Source: Sympetrum striolatum
Taxonomy: Eukaryota; Arthropoda; Insecta; Odonata; Libellulidae
DNA length: 64,000 bases
Assembly: GCA_947579665.1 (NCBI GenBank)
Contig: OX388350.1
Coordinates: 33,327,393-33,391,392 of the forward strand
Direction: 5' to 3'
The position numbers were made by a program, and so were the translations under genes. Below are positions 12,342 to 23,500 of this stretch, in pieces. Each line of letters starts with the position of its first letter. Position 1 is the stretch's first letter. Below the pieces are notes generated by a model that was not told the origin of the DNA, did no database searches, and saw only the letters and a program-made list of their open reading frames with translations.

Positions 12342-13980
12342 AACTTAGAATTATCCTTAATATGTATTATGTTATCTTTGGTGAATGTAATTATTTCCAA
12401 CTCATCTATTCTTATTGCTAAAAATCTTTTCATTTTTGTTATTGCCTATAAAACTTCAAGTCATTATTCTTGAATCAAACGTACAATTACATTCCTTACC
12501 GGATAATTCATTTAAGAAACGTCTTTAGACTATCTTGATATTTGAATTCATCTCAATCTTGATAAATTTTCCATCTTCTCAAATTGCATGATACATTATG
12601 TTTTAATTTTATGATACTTTAAATTTAATTTTATATTTATATATTCAGTAATTTCTCATTATAATCAAAGACAGGGAAGCTTGAAATATATTATCATGGT
12701 TGCAGAACTATTCGTAATTATAAGAAATTGCAAAATATCGTTCTTACGTACAATTTATGTATAGGTTCTTTATTAATACTTCGAATTTATTTAACTTAAT
12801 ATTTTTTATTAAATTAGTATATCCTTAGTATACAATCATGTTTGCCGAATTAAATTATCACTAAAAGATTGCCATCGTGTATCTCGATGCCAGTTATCAG
12901 CTTCTTCCTCCATATTTTAGATTTCCGGGGGTTATTTGGACACATAACGCTTTGCCAGCTCAGAACAAACTCAAAATTTTCCTCCCCGAGTAAAATTTAA
13001 AGCCAAAAATTGCAGAGTGAAAAAACTTACGAGCTCGCTTTTGGGCAGGTCATAAATCATCCCGCCTTAATCGTAAATATCGCCAGCTTCGAAGTGCATT
13101 GTTCCTGCAGCCGGCGTCGCTCAGCCCTCGTAATTAAGCGTATTACATCAAATTAAAAACACGACGCAAAATCAGCCGCATTTACATATTCCCGTTTATC
13201 TCCCGTCTCTCTCGAAGGGGCTCTAAACAAAAGCGGAAAAGTCACGAATCCACGCGAATAAATCATAAGGCGTGTAATTCCGCCGCGGATTATCGAGATG
13301 GCGATGCCGGGGTGCTAAGCGAAGGGAACGGAGAAAAAAGGCTCGATGCAAGCGGCAACTTTCTCATATAACTTGGGAGCGGTCGTAAAAATTCACTTTC
13401 GAAAAACAAAAGGGAGAGGGCAGATCGACTCACTCCGACCCAAGGTCGTCTCCGTGCGACTTTTTTCAGCCCCGTGTCTGACACTTAAAAATCGCTCCTT
13501 TCTATTTTGTTCGCCCTCCCCTCCGATGCACAAGGGCAAAGGGGGAGTCGGTGCATCAAACTTCGCGCATCCGACGCCCGGATTAGGAGCTCCGCGTTTT
13601 TGTCTCGCGCACACTTGTGCGTTGTACGGATTTGCTCGCCCTGTGGGGTTAAGAATCGTGTATTACCATCCAATGTAGGTTTTGTCTCGTGCAAAGATGC
13701 AAGCAAGATTGGTTTGATATGTTTTCAATGTTTGATCAATGTTCATTATTTGTGTATTATGATTAATTTTGTTCTTATTGTTATTCCTCATACTATTTAC
13801 ATTTTTTTACGTGTCAACCTATGAATCCCGAAAAATCCAGTAAAAATAGATAACAATAATATTATGAATTCATTACTTAGTTGTGAGTTAAATATACTAT
13901 ATGTGTGTAATCATTTCATGGGAATAGTTTGATTATCATTGATGTATTTTATATAAATTATGTTTCTAACTTGTAAAAAT
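12342..13980. other. No gene seen; GC island (about 13000-13680)
   Basis: The first 600 bases are very AT-rich. The island at about 13.0-13.7 kb has CpG-containing sequence open in at least three frames on both strands (64-110 codons). None of the peptides is recognisable. The remaining 300 bases return to AT-rich DNA. Confidence 0.4.
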
Positions 13981-14140
13981 GTATGTAGGTAGAAAGAACT
14001 GCCGCCAGGCTAACAGCCTACCTACAGTTTATGCCATAATATTAATAACAATAATAATATTTTCGTGTGTGATATATTTCGTTTCTTAGAGATTTAGCAA
14101 TTGGGGGCTCCTGTGTATGCTAAATAAATTATTATTATTT
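13981..14140 (+). mobile_element. LINE/retroposon-like 3' tail ending in (TTA)n
   Basis: GTAGGTAG at about 13985 and CTACCTAC at about 14018 form a small stem. An (AAT)-rich run follows, then a GC-containing block GGGGGCTCCTGTGTATGC, then TAAATAAATTATTATTATT. A short unique block followed by AATAAA-like sequence and trinucleotide repeats is typical of 3' ends of non-LTR elements and the SINEs that use them. No reverse transcriptase frame lies upstream, so the copy would be strongly 5'-truncated. Confidence 0.45.
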
Positions 14141-16787
14141 TTGTGAGTTTTAATGTGATGAAAAATCACTAATAATAATCATTAATCTACAGAAAGTAAA
14201 AAATACCTTTTTAATAAGAGATATTTTATCAAAATTTACATTTGCATCATGCTAGCTCGATTTTGGCGTGTGGCGTGAGACCACGTACATTTCTCAGAGT
14301 TTTTCCGTTTATTTTATAGTTCAACTCCATGTGAGTAGGCGGAGGAATGGAAAAGTATCGTTTTATCATTATTTTCAATATTATTCAGTATTTATTCGTT
14401 CTCATACTATTTGTAATTAATATAAATGAATGGTAATATCAACAACTATGTGGATCTATCGATAATTAAGGCTAATAAAGCAATGAAATACTCTCCTTCC
14501 AAAATAATTGACATTATTGTTACGACTAAGGCAATTAAATTTTCTTAGGATAAAAAAAAAATACTCGATGCTGAAGCCATTCATTTTAGTTGTTAGTTCG
14601 GCAAGAAATGAAAATTGCAGATTTTATCTGTTTCATGTGTGATGGCTTAAATCATTATTCTTGTTGAAATATTTAGATAAACGCTTCGTGAAGATCCCCT
14701 AGCCTTTATCTCTTGGCATCTTTCGTTCCGAAATTGCGTAATGTTAGAATATTTATCTTTCAAGCTATGATGTTAATACCAAGTATTCAATATAAGTATG
14801 AATGTCATTAATCCTCTAGACTCCGTTAGTAAAAGACGATGGTAGACAGATTCTTTTTAGACATTTTCCGCATCTTATCATGTCATCCTTTATGACTGAG
14901 AATTTTTATCTTGAGACTGTGATTTGTGGACCTCAATTCAGACGCCTACGAGTTTAATTTAAGCGTGCATTTCTGGAAATTTCCTCACAAATCGTAGTCA
15001 TCGTCTACTTGTTCCGAACTTATCGTAGATAATGAGGAACTACCGTATATGAGAAAGCAATAAAGGAAACCCAAGGGCTCCTCTTATATGGAAATCGTTG
15101 CAATCCTCCCTTTCACTGGAGGACCTTCAAGGCGTCCAGAGCCAAAAGGAGGTTTGGAGAGGTTGCATCTCCGGATAATTATACATCTCGCGGTTCCCGC
15201 TTAAACAGGCCATGGGATTCTCTTCCAAAAAGTGAGCGGTGACGGATCCATCCTCGCTTTGCTCCTTTTCTATTCGTTTGGATTCACCCGCCTGCGTGTC
15301 TCAGGGAGAGGCCATTTTCTTGGGCGATGTTCACTTTCTGTACTTCCCGTCTTGTGCTGACGCGCTACAGTGATGTCTCTCACTTTGAAGCCCCCTCAGG
15401 CAACGGAAACCGCATTTGAAAACCAGACAGAATCAACTCTACTCAATCTCGGGAAGCATTCACGTAATAATAAAATGTTAATGAATGAATGATGATTTAC
15501 TAATCTGACCATCCAAGGTCCAACTTTACATAAAATGAAAACATTGCACTTCATAATGTAATTTTCTGTACACATACAAATTACATATCATACATAAGAT
15601 AATAATAATGTGTCTTTCGTTGGGCGTATTTTAGTCAGTGGTGACAATTCTTACAATAAATCCCATTTTTTACGTATGGGTAATTGCTACAGCTGGTAAT
15701 TTTAGTTTAAAATTTATTTTAATGTTTGTTTTCATATTCATCAAACCCAAGATTCGTGTAAAACTTGCGAATCGATATCTTAAGGATTTACTTCGTAACA
15801 GATAAAAATACAACTGATCTCAGAATCCCAGTGAAACGTAAAATCACATTGAACTGAAAATGAGATACTTCAGAAATTAAAACATTGATTATAACTAAAT
15901 TTTATATAATTAAGAAACGGAAAATTGTGTATTTAACTTATTTAGGAAATCAACTATAAATTAATATAGGTATTGCATAAGATGAATTATTCTGAAGTAC
16001 TGAAATTAATGTTTAAAACAAACGTATTACGGCTTGCAATACGTGGAGATTTCAGATTGACTTAATGATGTACGAAAAATAAAGTAATAAATTTTCTCAT
16101 TTGCAACTCTCCACTGTATATTAACAACGTGGTAAATTCTTGTGTCTATCTCTTTTATATATCATTTCATTTTAAAAGTTATAGAAAATCTTTCCAATCC
16201 AACACGAATATTTAAGGGCGTGGCATATGTTTCGAAGCGTTACCAACTCACCGATTCATTTCCGTGCTTCGTTGCGATATTGCCATGGGTTGGATAGCGC
16301 TTTAGAAAAGTCGTAAGTTTCAATCGAAACCTTTATGCTGTTTACATTCGTGAACTTCGCACCTCGGCGGTTAGACTTGCAGTCAACTTTTTCTCGCCTC
16401 TTCTGGCGAGACTCATCAAAGTCACCGTTTGCGTAACCCTGTTCTGGCACAGGAAGCGATGGAAGGAGCATCAAAAACCCAGTGAGATAATTGCCACCCG
16501 GTCTTTCTCATTTCCACACGAATCTCGAGGTGTTCTCCCGCTTTATCTCCACGTGATCTTTCTCACCTCTCCCTATCTCCCCATCATTTTCGTCTTTCTC
16601 GAAGAAGTCCGCCCCAGAGGTAAGACCATCCAGCGTAACGCCGCAAAAGATAAAAATGGTTCTCGAGGGGTCTGGTAATTGTTGCAAGTGACCCCGAAGC
16701 CACCCCGGACGTGTACCGCCGACACGTATCAAAACAAGACTTCCTCTTTAATAATAATTTTATGATGCTCTGGGTAGTTTCCATAGA
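14141..16787. other. No gene seen; islands near 15060-15430 and 16200-16780
   Basis: Mostly AT-rich. The island at 16.2-16.5 kb contains a minus-strand frame (16256-16474) whose peptide is unusually rich in charged residues and free of low-complexity runs. It is the most protein-like short frame in the window, but I cannot name it and see no splice context that would make it an exon. The 15.1-15.4 kb island has no open frame above 60 codons. Confidence 0.4.
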
Positions 16788-16788
16788 G

Positions 16789-16860
16789 TAGGGGTTCCCA
16801 ACCTTTTAGCAACTGCGTACAATTTGAATTTTTTAGAAATTTTTGCCTACCAACAGTCCT
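16789..16860. mobile_element. Possible hAT-type transposon terminus
   Basis: TAGGGGTTCCCAACCTTTT begins at about 16789. It resembles the classic terminal phrase of many hAT elements (a short A/G-rich start followed by GGTTCCCAA and a C/T-rich run). I found no matching inverted end downstream, so this is at most a decayed single end. It lies about 190 bp left of the giant palindrome, and whether the two are related is unknown. Confidence 0.4.
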
Positions 16861-17000
16861 ATATTTTTTAGAAATATATATTTACGGTCGGAAAAGTACC
16901 CATTGGCTTGTTCTATTTTAATTAAATTACTGAGAAAACGTCATATTTAATTATTAATGCACTTGTATTTCGGTTTGTTTCAACCCTTTATTAAATTAAA

Positions 17001-17004
<4 letters not shown>

Positions 17005-17042
<38 letters not shown>
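17005..17042. repeat. (AT)19 microsatellite at the left end of the palindrome
   Basis: A pure AT dinucleotide run marks the outer boundary of the left arm. The corresponding run on the right is about 20 bp longer and is followed by an (AG)n run that the left end lacks. Confidence 0.95.
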
Positions 17043-17044
<2 letters not shown>

Positions 17045-17217
17045 ATTATATATAGATGCTTCTCCGGATTCATTCATATATATATATAGATAGGTATATA
17101 GATAGGATACTAATTCACAGCCTAAACCACAAGCGTCATCGGCTTGAAATTTTTACGGCGTATTGGCCATAACGTGTAACCACCAGAAAAATTGCGATTT
17201 TGATCCTCAGTGTCATG

Positions 17218-18045
17218 GGTTCGATTCCAGAGGGCCCCAAAGTCCCGATTTTTCCCGTTTAAATGCATTGCTTTGATTTTCGGGAATAAAAAAAAAATAC
17301 TTCCCGTATAGGTAGAGAATTAAAACTCAAGGAGCCTATATATATGAACATGATCTATCGAAAACATAAATTGGTTTAACGGAAAATATCTTGGGTTCGA
17401 TGCTAGGTCGGGGCAAAAATCGGCCGTTTAAAATGCATTGTGGCGATTTTTAAGATTTTTTTTGGACCCCTTTCCGAATGCATGGAAACTTGAAATTTGG
17501 CATGGGGTTAGAAATCATAAATATATTTCATTATAAAATTTTACATATTCGCTGAGGGTCCTTGGTTCGATCCCAGAGGGCCATTTGCACTTTACAATGC
17601 ATTTCTTAGGGGGATAACAGAAACACATTTTAGGTACTTCCCGGTATGATATCGACTTCAAACTTTGTATGAAATTAGATCAAGTCCTAGCAAGTAATTT
17701 TGTGCATTTACAGCTTCCAATACGTCCAGGGTTCGACACCAGGCGTCTCTACAATCAGTCGCTGATCCGATTTTTAAGAATTATTTTGAACCCCTTCCCA
17801 ATAATATTAAAACTTGAAATTCGGCATATATATAGAACTTATAGATACATTTCGAAAACACATTTTATATTTCCTAGATCGGCCTTGGTTCGAATCCAGA
17901 GAGCTATTAACATTCGTGAAAAGTAGGTCTTCGTTTGAGGCAGTTGCAGCCAATATTTCTGCTTGAATTTTCACACCTATTTAGAGAAGATGATCTTCTG
18001 ATGTGCTGCATAGAAATTTCACCAAAAAGACCCGGGTTCGATGCC
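17218..18045 (+). repeat. Array of six GGTTCGA (B-box-like) monomers, left arm
   Basis: Motifs resembling the Pol III B box (GGTTCGANNCC) start at 17218, 17394, 17564, 17730, 17887 and 18035. The spacings are 176, 170, 166, 157 and 148 bp, shortening steadily toward the centre. Monomers 1, 3 and 5 share CCAGAGGGCC or CCAGAGAGC after the motif, and 1 and 3 also share AAATGCATT and TACTTCCCG. Monomers 2, 4 and 6 share a TTTTTAAGA phrase or near variants, and a CCCCTTCC/CCTTTCC block. The array is therefore a dimer repeat of about 340 to 305 bp. I see no A box at a proper distance upstream of any motif, so these are not tRNA genes. Confidence 0.8.
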
Positions 18046-18100
18046 AAAAAATTAAATTGAAGCGAATTTTAAGAATAATTTCAATCCTTTTTTTCCTTTC

Positions 18101-18270
18101 CGGGACCGTCCCGACATAATGCCGTTATGAAATGAGTGTTGTCGATCTGCTTGCAGTATGCAAGCTACATTTTACTCGTATATATATATATACGAGTAAA
18201 ATGTAGCTTGCATACTGCAAGCAGATCGACAACACTAATTTCATAACGGCATTATATCGGGACGGTCCCG
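18101..18270. repeat. Central dyad of the palindrome with nested hairpins
   Basis: The exact centre is CTCGTATATATATATACGAG. On each side GCTTGCA-GTA-TGCAAGC forms its own perfect 7-bp hairpin (18149-18165 and, mirrored, 18206-18222). Farther out lies CGGGAC-C-GTCCCG (18101-18113, mirrored at about 18258-18270). Single-strand folding of this centre could therefore give either one long stem or a cross of small ones. Confidence 0.85.
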
Positions 18271-18325
18271 GAAAGGAAAAAAAGGATTCAAAATATACTT
18301 AAAATTCGCTTCAATTTAATCGTCT

Positions 18326-19153
18326 GGCATCGAACCCGTGTCTATTTGGTGAAATTACTATGCAGTACATTAGAAGATCATCTTCTCTAAATACGTGTGA
18401 AGATTCAAGCAGAAATATTGCCTGCAACTGCCTCAAAAGACGCTCTAATGTTCACGAATGTAAATGGCTCTCGGGACTCGAACCAAGGACGATCTTGGAA
18501 ATGTAAAAAATGTTTCTGAAATTTATTAATGATCTCAATCCATATGCCAAATTTCAAGTTTCTATATTATTGGGAAAGGTTTCAAAATAATTCCTAAAAA
18601 TCGGATCAACTTCTGATTGCAGAGACACCTGGTGTCAAACCCAGGACACATTGATAGCTATGAATGCATAGTTTGATTTGCTAAGACTGGTTCTTCTATC
18701 ACGCTAAGTTTTAAGTCGATAGCATGCCGGGAAGTACCTAAAATTTGTTTCCGTTATCTCCATAAGAAATGCATTGAGAAATGTAAATGGCGCCCTGGGA
18801 TCGAACCAAGGACCATCAGCGAATATGTTAAATTTGATTATGAAATATATTTATAATCTCCAACTCCATTCCGAATTTCAAGTTTCCATGCCATCGGGAA
18901 GGGGTCCAAAAAAAATCTTAAAAATCGCCACAATACATTTTAAACGGCCGATTTTTGCCTCGACCTAGCATCGAACCCAGGATATTTTCCGTAAAACTCA
19001 TTTCTTCTTTCGATAGATCATGACAATATATAAAGGCTCCTTGAGTTTCGAGTCTCTACCTATACGGGAAGTATTTTTTAAAAATTCCGGAAAATCAAAG
19101 CAATGCATTTAAACGGGAAAAATCGGGACTTTGGGGCCCTGTGGAATCGAACC
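18326..19153 (-). repeat. Array of six B-box-like monomers, right arm
   Basis: On the minus strand the motif recurs at 18326-18336, 18474-18484, 18631-18641, 18797-18807, 18967-18977 and 19143-19153. The spacings mirror the left arm exactly. The third copy has lost its CG (TCAAACC on the plus strand) and the fifth starts AGC instead of GGC. The other four keep the full GGTTCGA. Confidence 0.8.
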
Positions 19154-19322
19154 CATGACACTGAGGATCAAAGCCGCTTTTTTCCTGGGAGTTTCACGTT
19201 ATGGCCAATATGTCATAAAAATTTCAGATCAATGACGCTTGTAGTTTAGGCTGTGAATTTGTATCCTATCTATCTATATAGGTATATATATGAATGAATC
19301 CGGAGAAGCATCTATATATAAT

Positions 19323-19424
<102 letters not shown>

Positions 19425-19441
19425 GTCTTGATAAAGGGTTG

Positions 19442-20344
19442 AAAAAAAAACAACGCAGTACACAGCGCAGTTTCATAAAAAAACACAACATCAGTAAGCA
19501 GAGAATTTAGAACTTAAGACGGGCAAGGGAAAAAAACAAGATGAAACTCGTCAAACACAAAATACTCATTTTAAACATCAGTAGCTAAGAGATAATTGAA
19601 TAATTACTTATCCTTAAAAACTCTCTCCGAGCTGGGATATTTGATGGAGTCAAAAAGAGTTCCAGAATTTAGAGCCTTCGATCCAAAGGAACTTTCGCCA
19701 AGGCTCCGTCACTTTTTCCAACAGCTATCCTTCATGCTCATCTCACCAAGGGTAGAGATTTATGATTTCTCTCTCCCGTTTTTTCCCCGTAATTGAGGTT
19801 ACTGAGCGCGAAAAGGGACCAGTATGGGGTACACAAGTAGGCGGGGCGCTAATCCGCGATAGGGGAGCATGTGATAGCGTTAGACGCGGGGGAAACCGGG
19901 TGAAGGACCCCGAGTCCGAGACGTGATCTGGTTTAATTGCTGTCCATTAATCAACGCCTTGCACAGTTTGCAACTCCCTCTATCGGTCTTTTTTCCTCTT
20001 CCCCGGATCCTCGTAATGGAGCAGTGCATCTGTGGAGTGCAGCGCCGCGTGGAGGATGGCGGAGCTAAAAAAGCATCGAGTCTCAAGGATGCAGTCTGGG
20101 AGTGGGGGAAGGGGGCGTGTTTGTCTAGAAAGGGAAGGGATTGGGTGGGGATAGTTGGCGAAGTTTTATTTACCATGTACATAGTGTAAAGGCATTACTG
20201 CAAAGTATTCAAGGCCGGGTTTCTGCTGGTCCCGTCGTATAGAATGTTTATAAGGAAGGAATGTGGAGTAGGATTCGGAATGGGGAGCCCAATTGCGTTC
20301 AAGTTGTATAATATTTGCGAAATAATCGTAGAAGAAATAAGACA
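19442..20344. other. No gene seen; GC island (about 19620-20170)
   Basis: The island is CpG-containing and G-rich near 20100-20160. It is open for 88-100 codons on both strands without a recognisable product. Sequence on either side is AT-rich. Confidence 0.4.
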
Positions 20345-20512
20345 GTTACTTTCCACAGTTATATAAATATATAGTATATTGTATATAATATATTTCATAT
20401 TTTATACAGTATATTTTATATTATATATTTTATATCGTACATAGTATATTGTATATAGTATATTGAATATAGTATATTGTATATGGTATATTGTATATGG
20501 TCAATTGTGTAA
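20345..20512. repeat. TA-rich minisatellite, unit about 15 bp
   Basis: Repeated AGTATATTGTATAT phrases with small variants (TGGTATATTGTATATGG, AGTATATTGAATAT). The first third is more degenerate than the end. The tract contains almost no G or C. Confidence 0.8.
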
Positions 20513-23500
20513 AGTAAATATAAGCACCTTATTTCTTCTACTATTTAAAAAAATGAAATTCCACCAGACTTCAATTAATATTTTTAATTTTTTTATAATA
20601 TAAAATATTAAAATATGAAATATTCTGGTATAGATTTCTCCTCTAAGGACCAAGTCTCATAACCAGAATTTTATGCTTCAAAACTTGAATCACTTTTGAA
20701 GGGTGTTCTTAAAATACAAGTATCTCTTTAGTATTTCACGTATCAAGATGAAAATCGGAGGCCGAAGTTAGTTTTCGTTGTTACTTACTTCTGTTCCCAT
20801 CTAATGCTAATTCGGAACCAGCCACCTTTTTATTCCTTGCGTTTATTAATGTAATTATTCTCTGAGAGCGGTGCTGAGCTAATTTTTGCTATTATTCGAG
20901 ATTTTGATTTGTTCTAGATATTTTGGGGAAACGGTGTTCTCTTTAATTACATTTAATGTTATGGTACTCATGATGTTATTTGATGAAATATTGTTTACTG
21001 AAAATATATTACTGACGAATTTCAAAAATAAAGAAAAAGATGAAAAATCCATTAAAATAAATATCTACAATGCTTGAGTATGTGGAATGAAAATTAGAAA
21101 TGAGAATGAGAAAAAAAAGAATTCATGAAACCAAAAAACTGATGCATCTCATCTTTACTACTTGTACTTTTGCAAAGAGCTGCTTTTAGCTCCAATAGGT
21201 CTTTATTTTTAAAGTTTGGAATTGCGCTAACTTGACAACGATATTGAAAAAATGTAATACGATTAAAAGATCGTCAAAATCAGTTGAATGAAATGTGAAA
21301 TACGAATGAGAAATATCTATATTGATAAGAATTTCAGATATTTAACATGATAGTAGTTACTCAGTAAAGTATGGATCTTAAAAGGGAATAGAAGGAAAAA
21401 TATTATTGGTCTCGTTGATGCAGCGCTTAAATTTTCTAAGAAAACCTAATTCGATTTCCGAGGTCTTCTTATCTGATTCCGTAGCATCTTCGGTGGCATG
21501 TAGTGAATTATTATTATCTCATATCGTCACTCTTTCAGACAGAGCTGTCGAAATTGCCATCGGACTATGTCATGCATCTGATCATATTTCGTCTGACGCA
21601 GTCCTGATTCTCCTCCATGACGTAAAAACTGCATTTTTAAACCCTCTCTCCCCTCAGCAGCCTTTTTCGCTTTATTACTCCCGCCTCGGTAATTTTCGCA
21701 ACACTCGCCTGGCTATGATTTTTATTATTCCAGTTTATATCCCTCGGTTTTTTATTAAAGGATATCGTTGGGGTTTTGTCCTTTAACCTTGTTTCACCCT
21801 TGGAGGAGGATGCAGCTGCGTCGATCACTTCTTCGCCACGAAATTTTCGCGCCTCTCTTTTTTTTCGGAAAACGGATTTCAAGTCGCGTTTGTTTTTTGA
21901 CGCGTCCGTTCATTTCCGCCGGCCGTTAACCCCTTCCTCAAAGGGCAAGTCGATTGTACTGCTTCCCTCATGGCTTCAATTCCTATATTATTCGTCTGGA
22001 TTAACATCGGAGGGAGTCCCATGTCCAGATGTCTGCTACTGTGTGCCTTAGCCACGACATGACTCGGAGATTTAAATGTCGGATCCAATTTCCTCAGCTG
22101 CAATGCTAAAGCCGTTCGTTTTTTCAGGGGTGCAATTGAAATCTTTTCCATTAAACTCTCGTGTACGGTGGGAGATTGGTCAGCGAACAGTTGGGACTTC
22201 GAAGGAATCGGGTAGCGAACACTCTCGCAGAATAATTTTGAGTTCGGAAAAGAACGGATTCTCGGTTAGAAACATCTCAGGTAGTAAATACAAGGAGCGG
22301 TACTATTTTAAAATTCAGGAAGACGAAAGAAAACCAAAGGTTCACTTTCTATTAAAGATTTATTGAAGAAGTGGGAGGATCACCAGAGTTTCATTCAATG
22401 AAGGTTTAATTAAATTAGCTAGGGCTGCAACATAAATGATACAAATCTTTTATTAATATACTGAATAAGAGAAATAAGGAATTGGGCATTTTAACACTCA
22501 TAGTACAGTATAATACGAGATCAGCGAGAATGCAAGGCTGTATGTAAGTGCTATTTTTACGACATGAAAATAATCGAACTTAGAAATTTTGTACAAATTT
22601 TATTATTTTTTCTCTCAATAACAGTTCGATCAAATTTATATAGATATCTATGATAAATACATTATTTTACTAAGGAAAATTTCGGAAGCAGATATTGTCT
22701 TTGAGCTCGTTAACTTATCAACTGTTGCATTCAAAATCAATTAACATTGCCAAAATACCTCAAAATTCAAGTCTTTTGACAAGAATGTCTTTTAAAGCTT
22801 CATATTCATCAGTTAATAGTATAGCTGATGCAATTATGCTGTTAAAGGAGTTTTGTGCGTGTATTTTTTATTGGTTGTATATATGAATTGTATATAGATA
22901 TGCTTTATTTTCTTAACTCATCCAACAAAAGTTGCAGTAAACTTGCTAAAAATGTGCTTAATAAATAAATTAATTTATCCCTAAATACATTTAACCTTAT
23001 CATGAAAAAGCAAAGTACTCAAATTCCGTGATTTAGTTTTATTGTTTACGATTCATTCAGCCATATATGTTTACCATGAGAATCTCTACGAGAACCCGAC
23101 GTCTGTCATAATTTTTGCCGGGAAAAGTAACCTTTACGTTAGAACAAGTTCTAGGAATATCTGTCAGGTGGTGCTAGTGCATACGAAGCGGCAACTAGTT
23201 CTATGATTGACTGCTAGGTAGTGCTAAGACGGGCGCACTTCTAAAACCTGCTAAGTCTTGAGGGACTAAGTTTCAATACAACAGCTTTGCATAATGAGCT
23301 AATAGGATCTTTAAATAATCTCTTAAGTATCCTAAAACTTCCGATGAAATTCGAAAGCGAAAGTGAAAGAGATTAATGACACACAGAAATAGTAAAAAGG
23401 ACATCCTTGCGTAGGAGACTCTCATCTAGCTTTTTTATTAATTTCAAGATATTTGTCGTCATCAGTACGCTACTTGATTCATAGTACAATAAACAAAGCA

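Noticed and set aside
17218..19153. Cluster of tRNA genes or pseudogenes in the palindrome
   Set aside because: The GGTTCGA motifs stand alone, with no A box, D arm or acceptor stem at the right distance.
23146..23240. Direct repeat of about 47 bp around TTCTA and GTGCTA phrases
   Set aside because: The similarity is patchy and may be chance.
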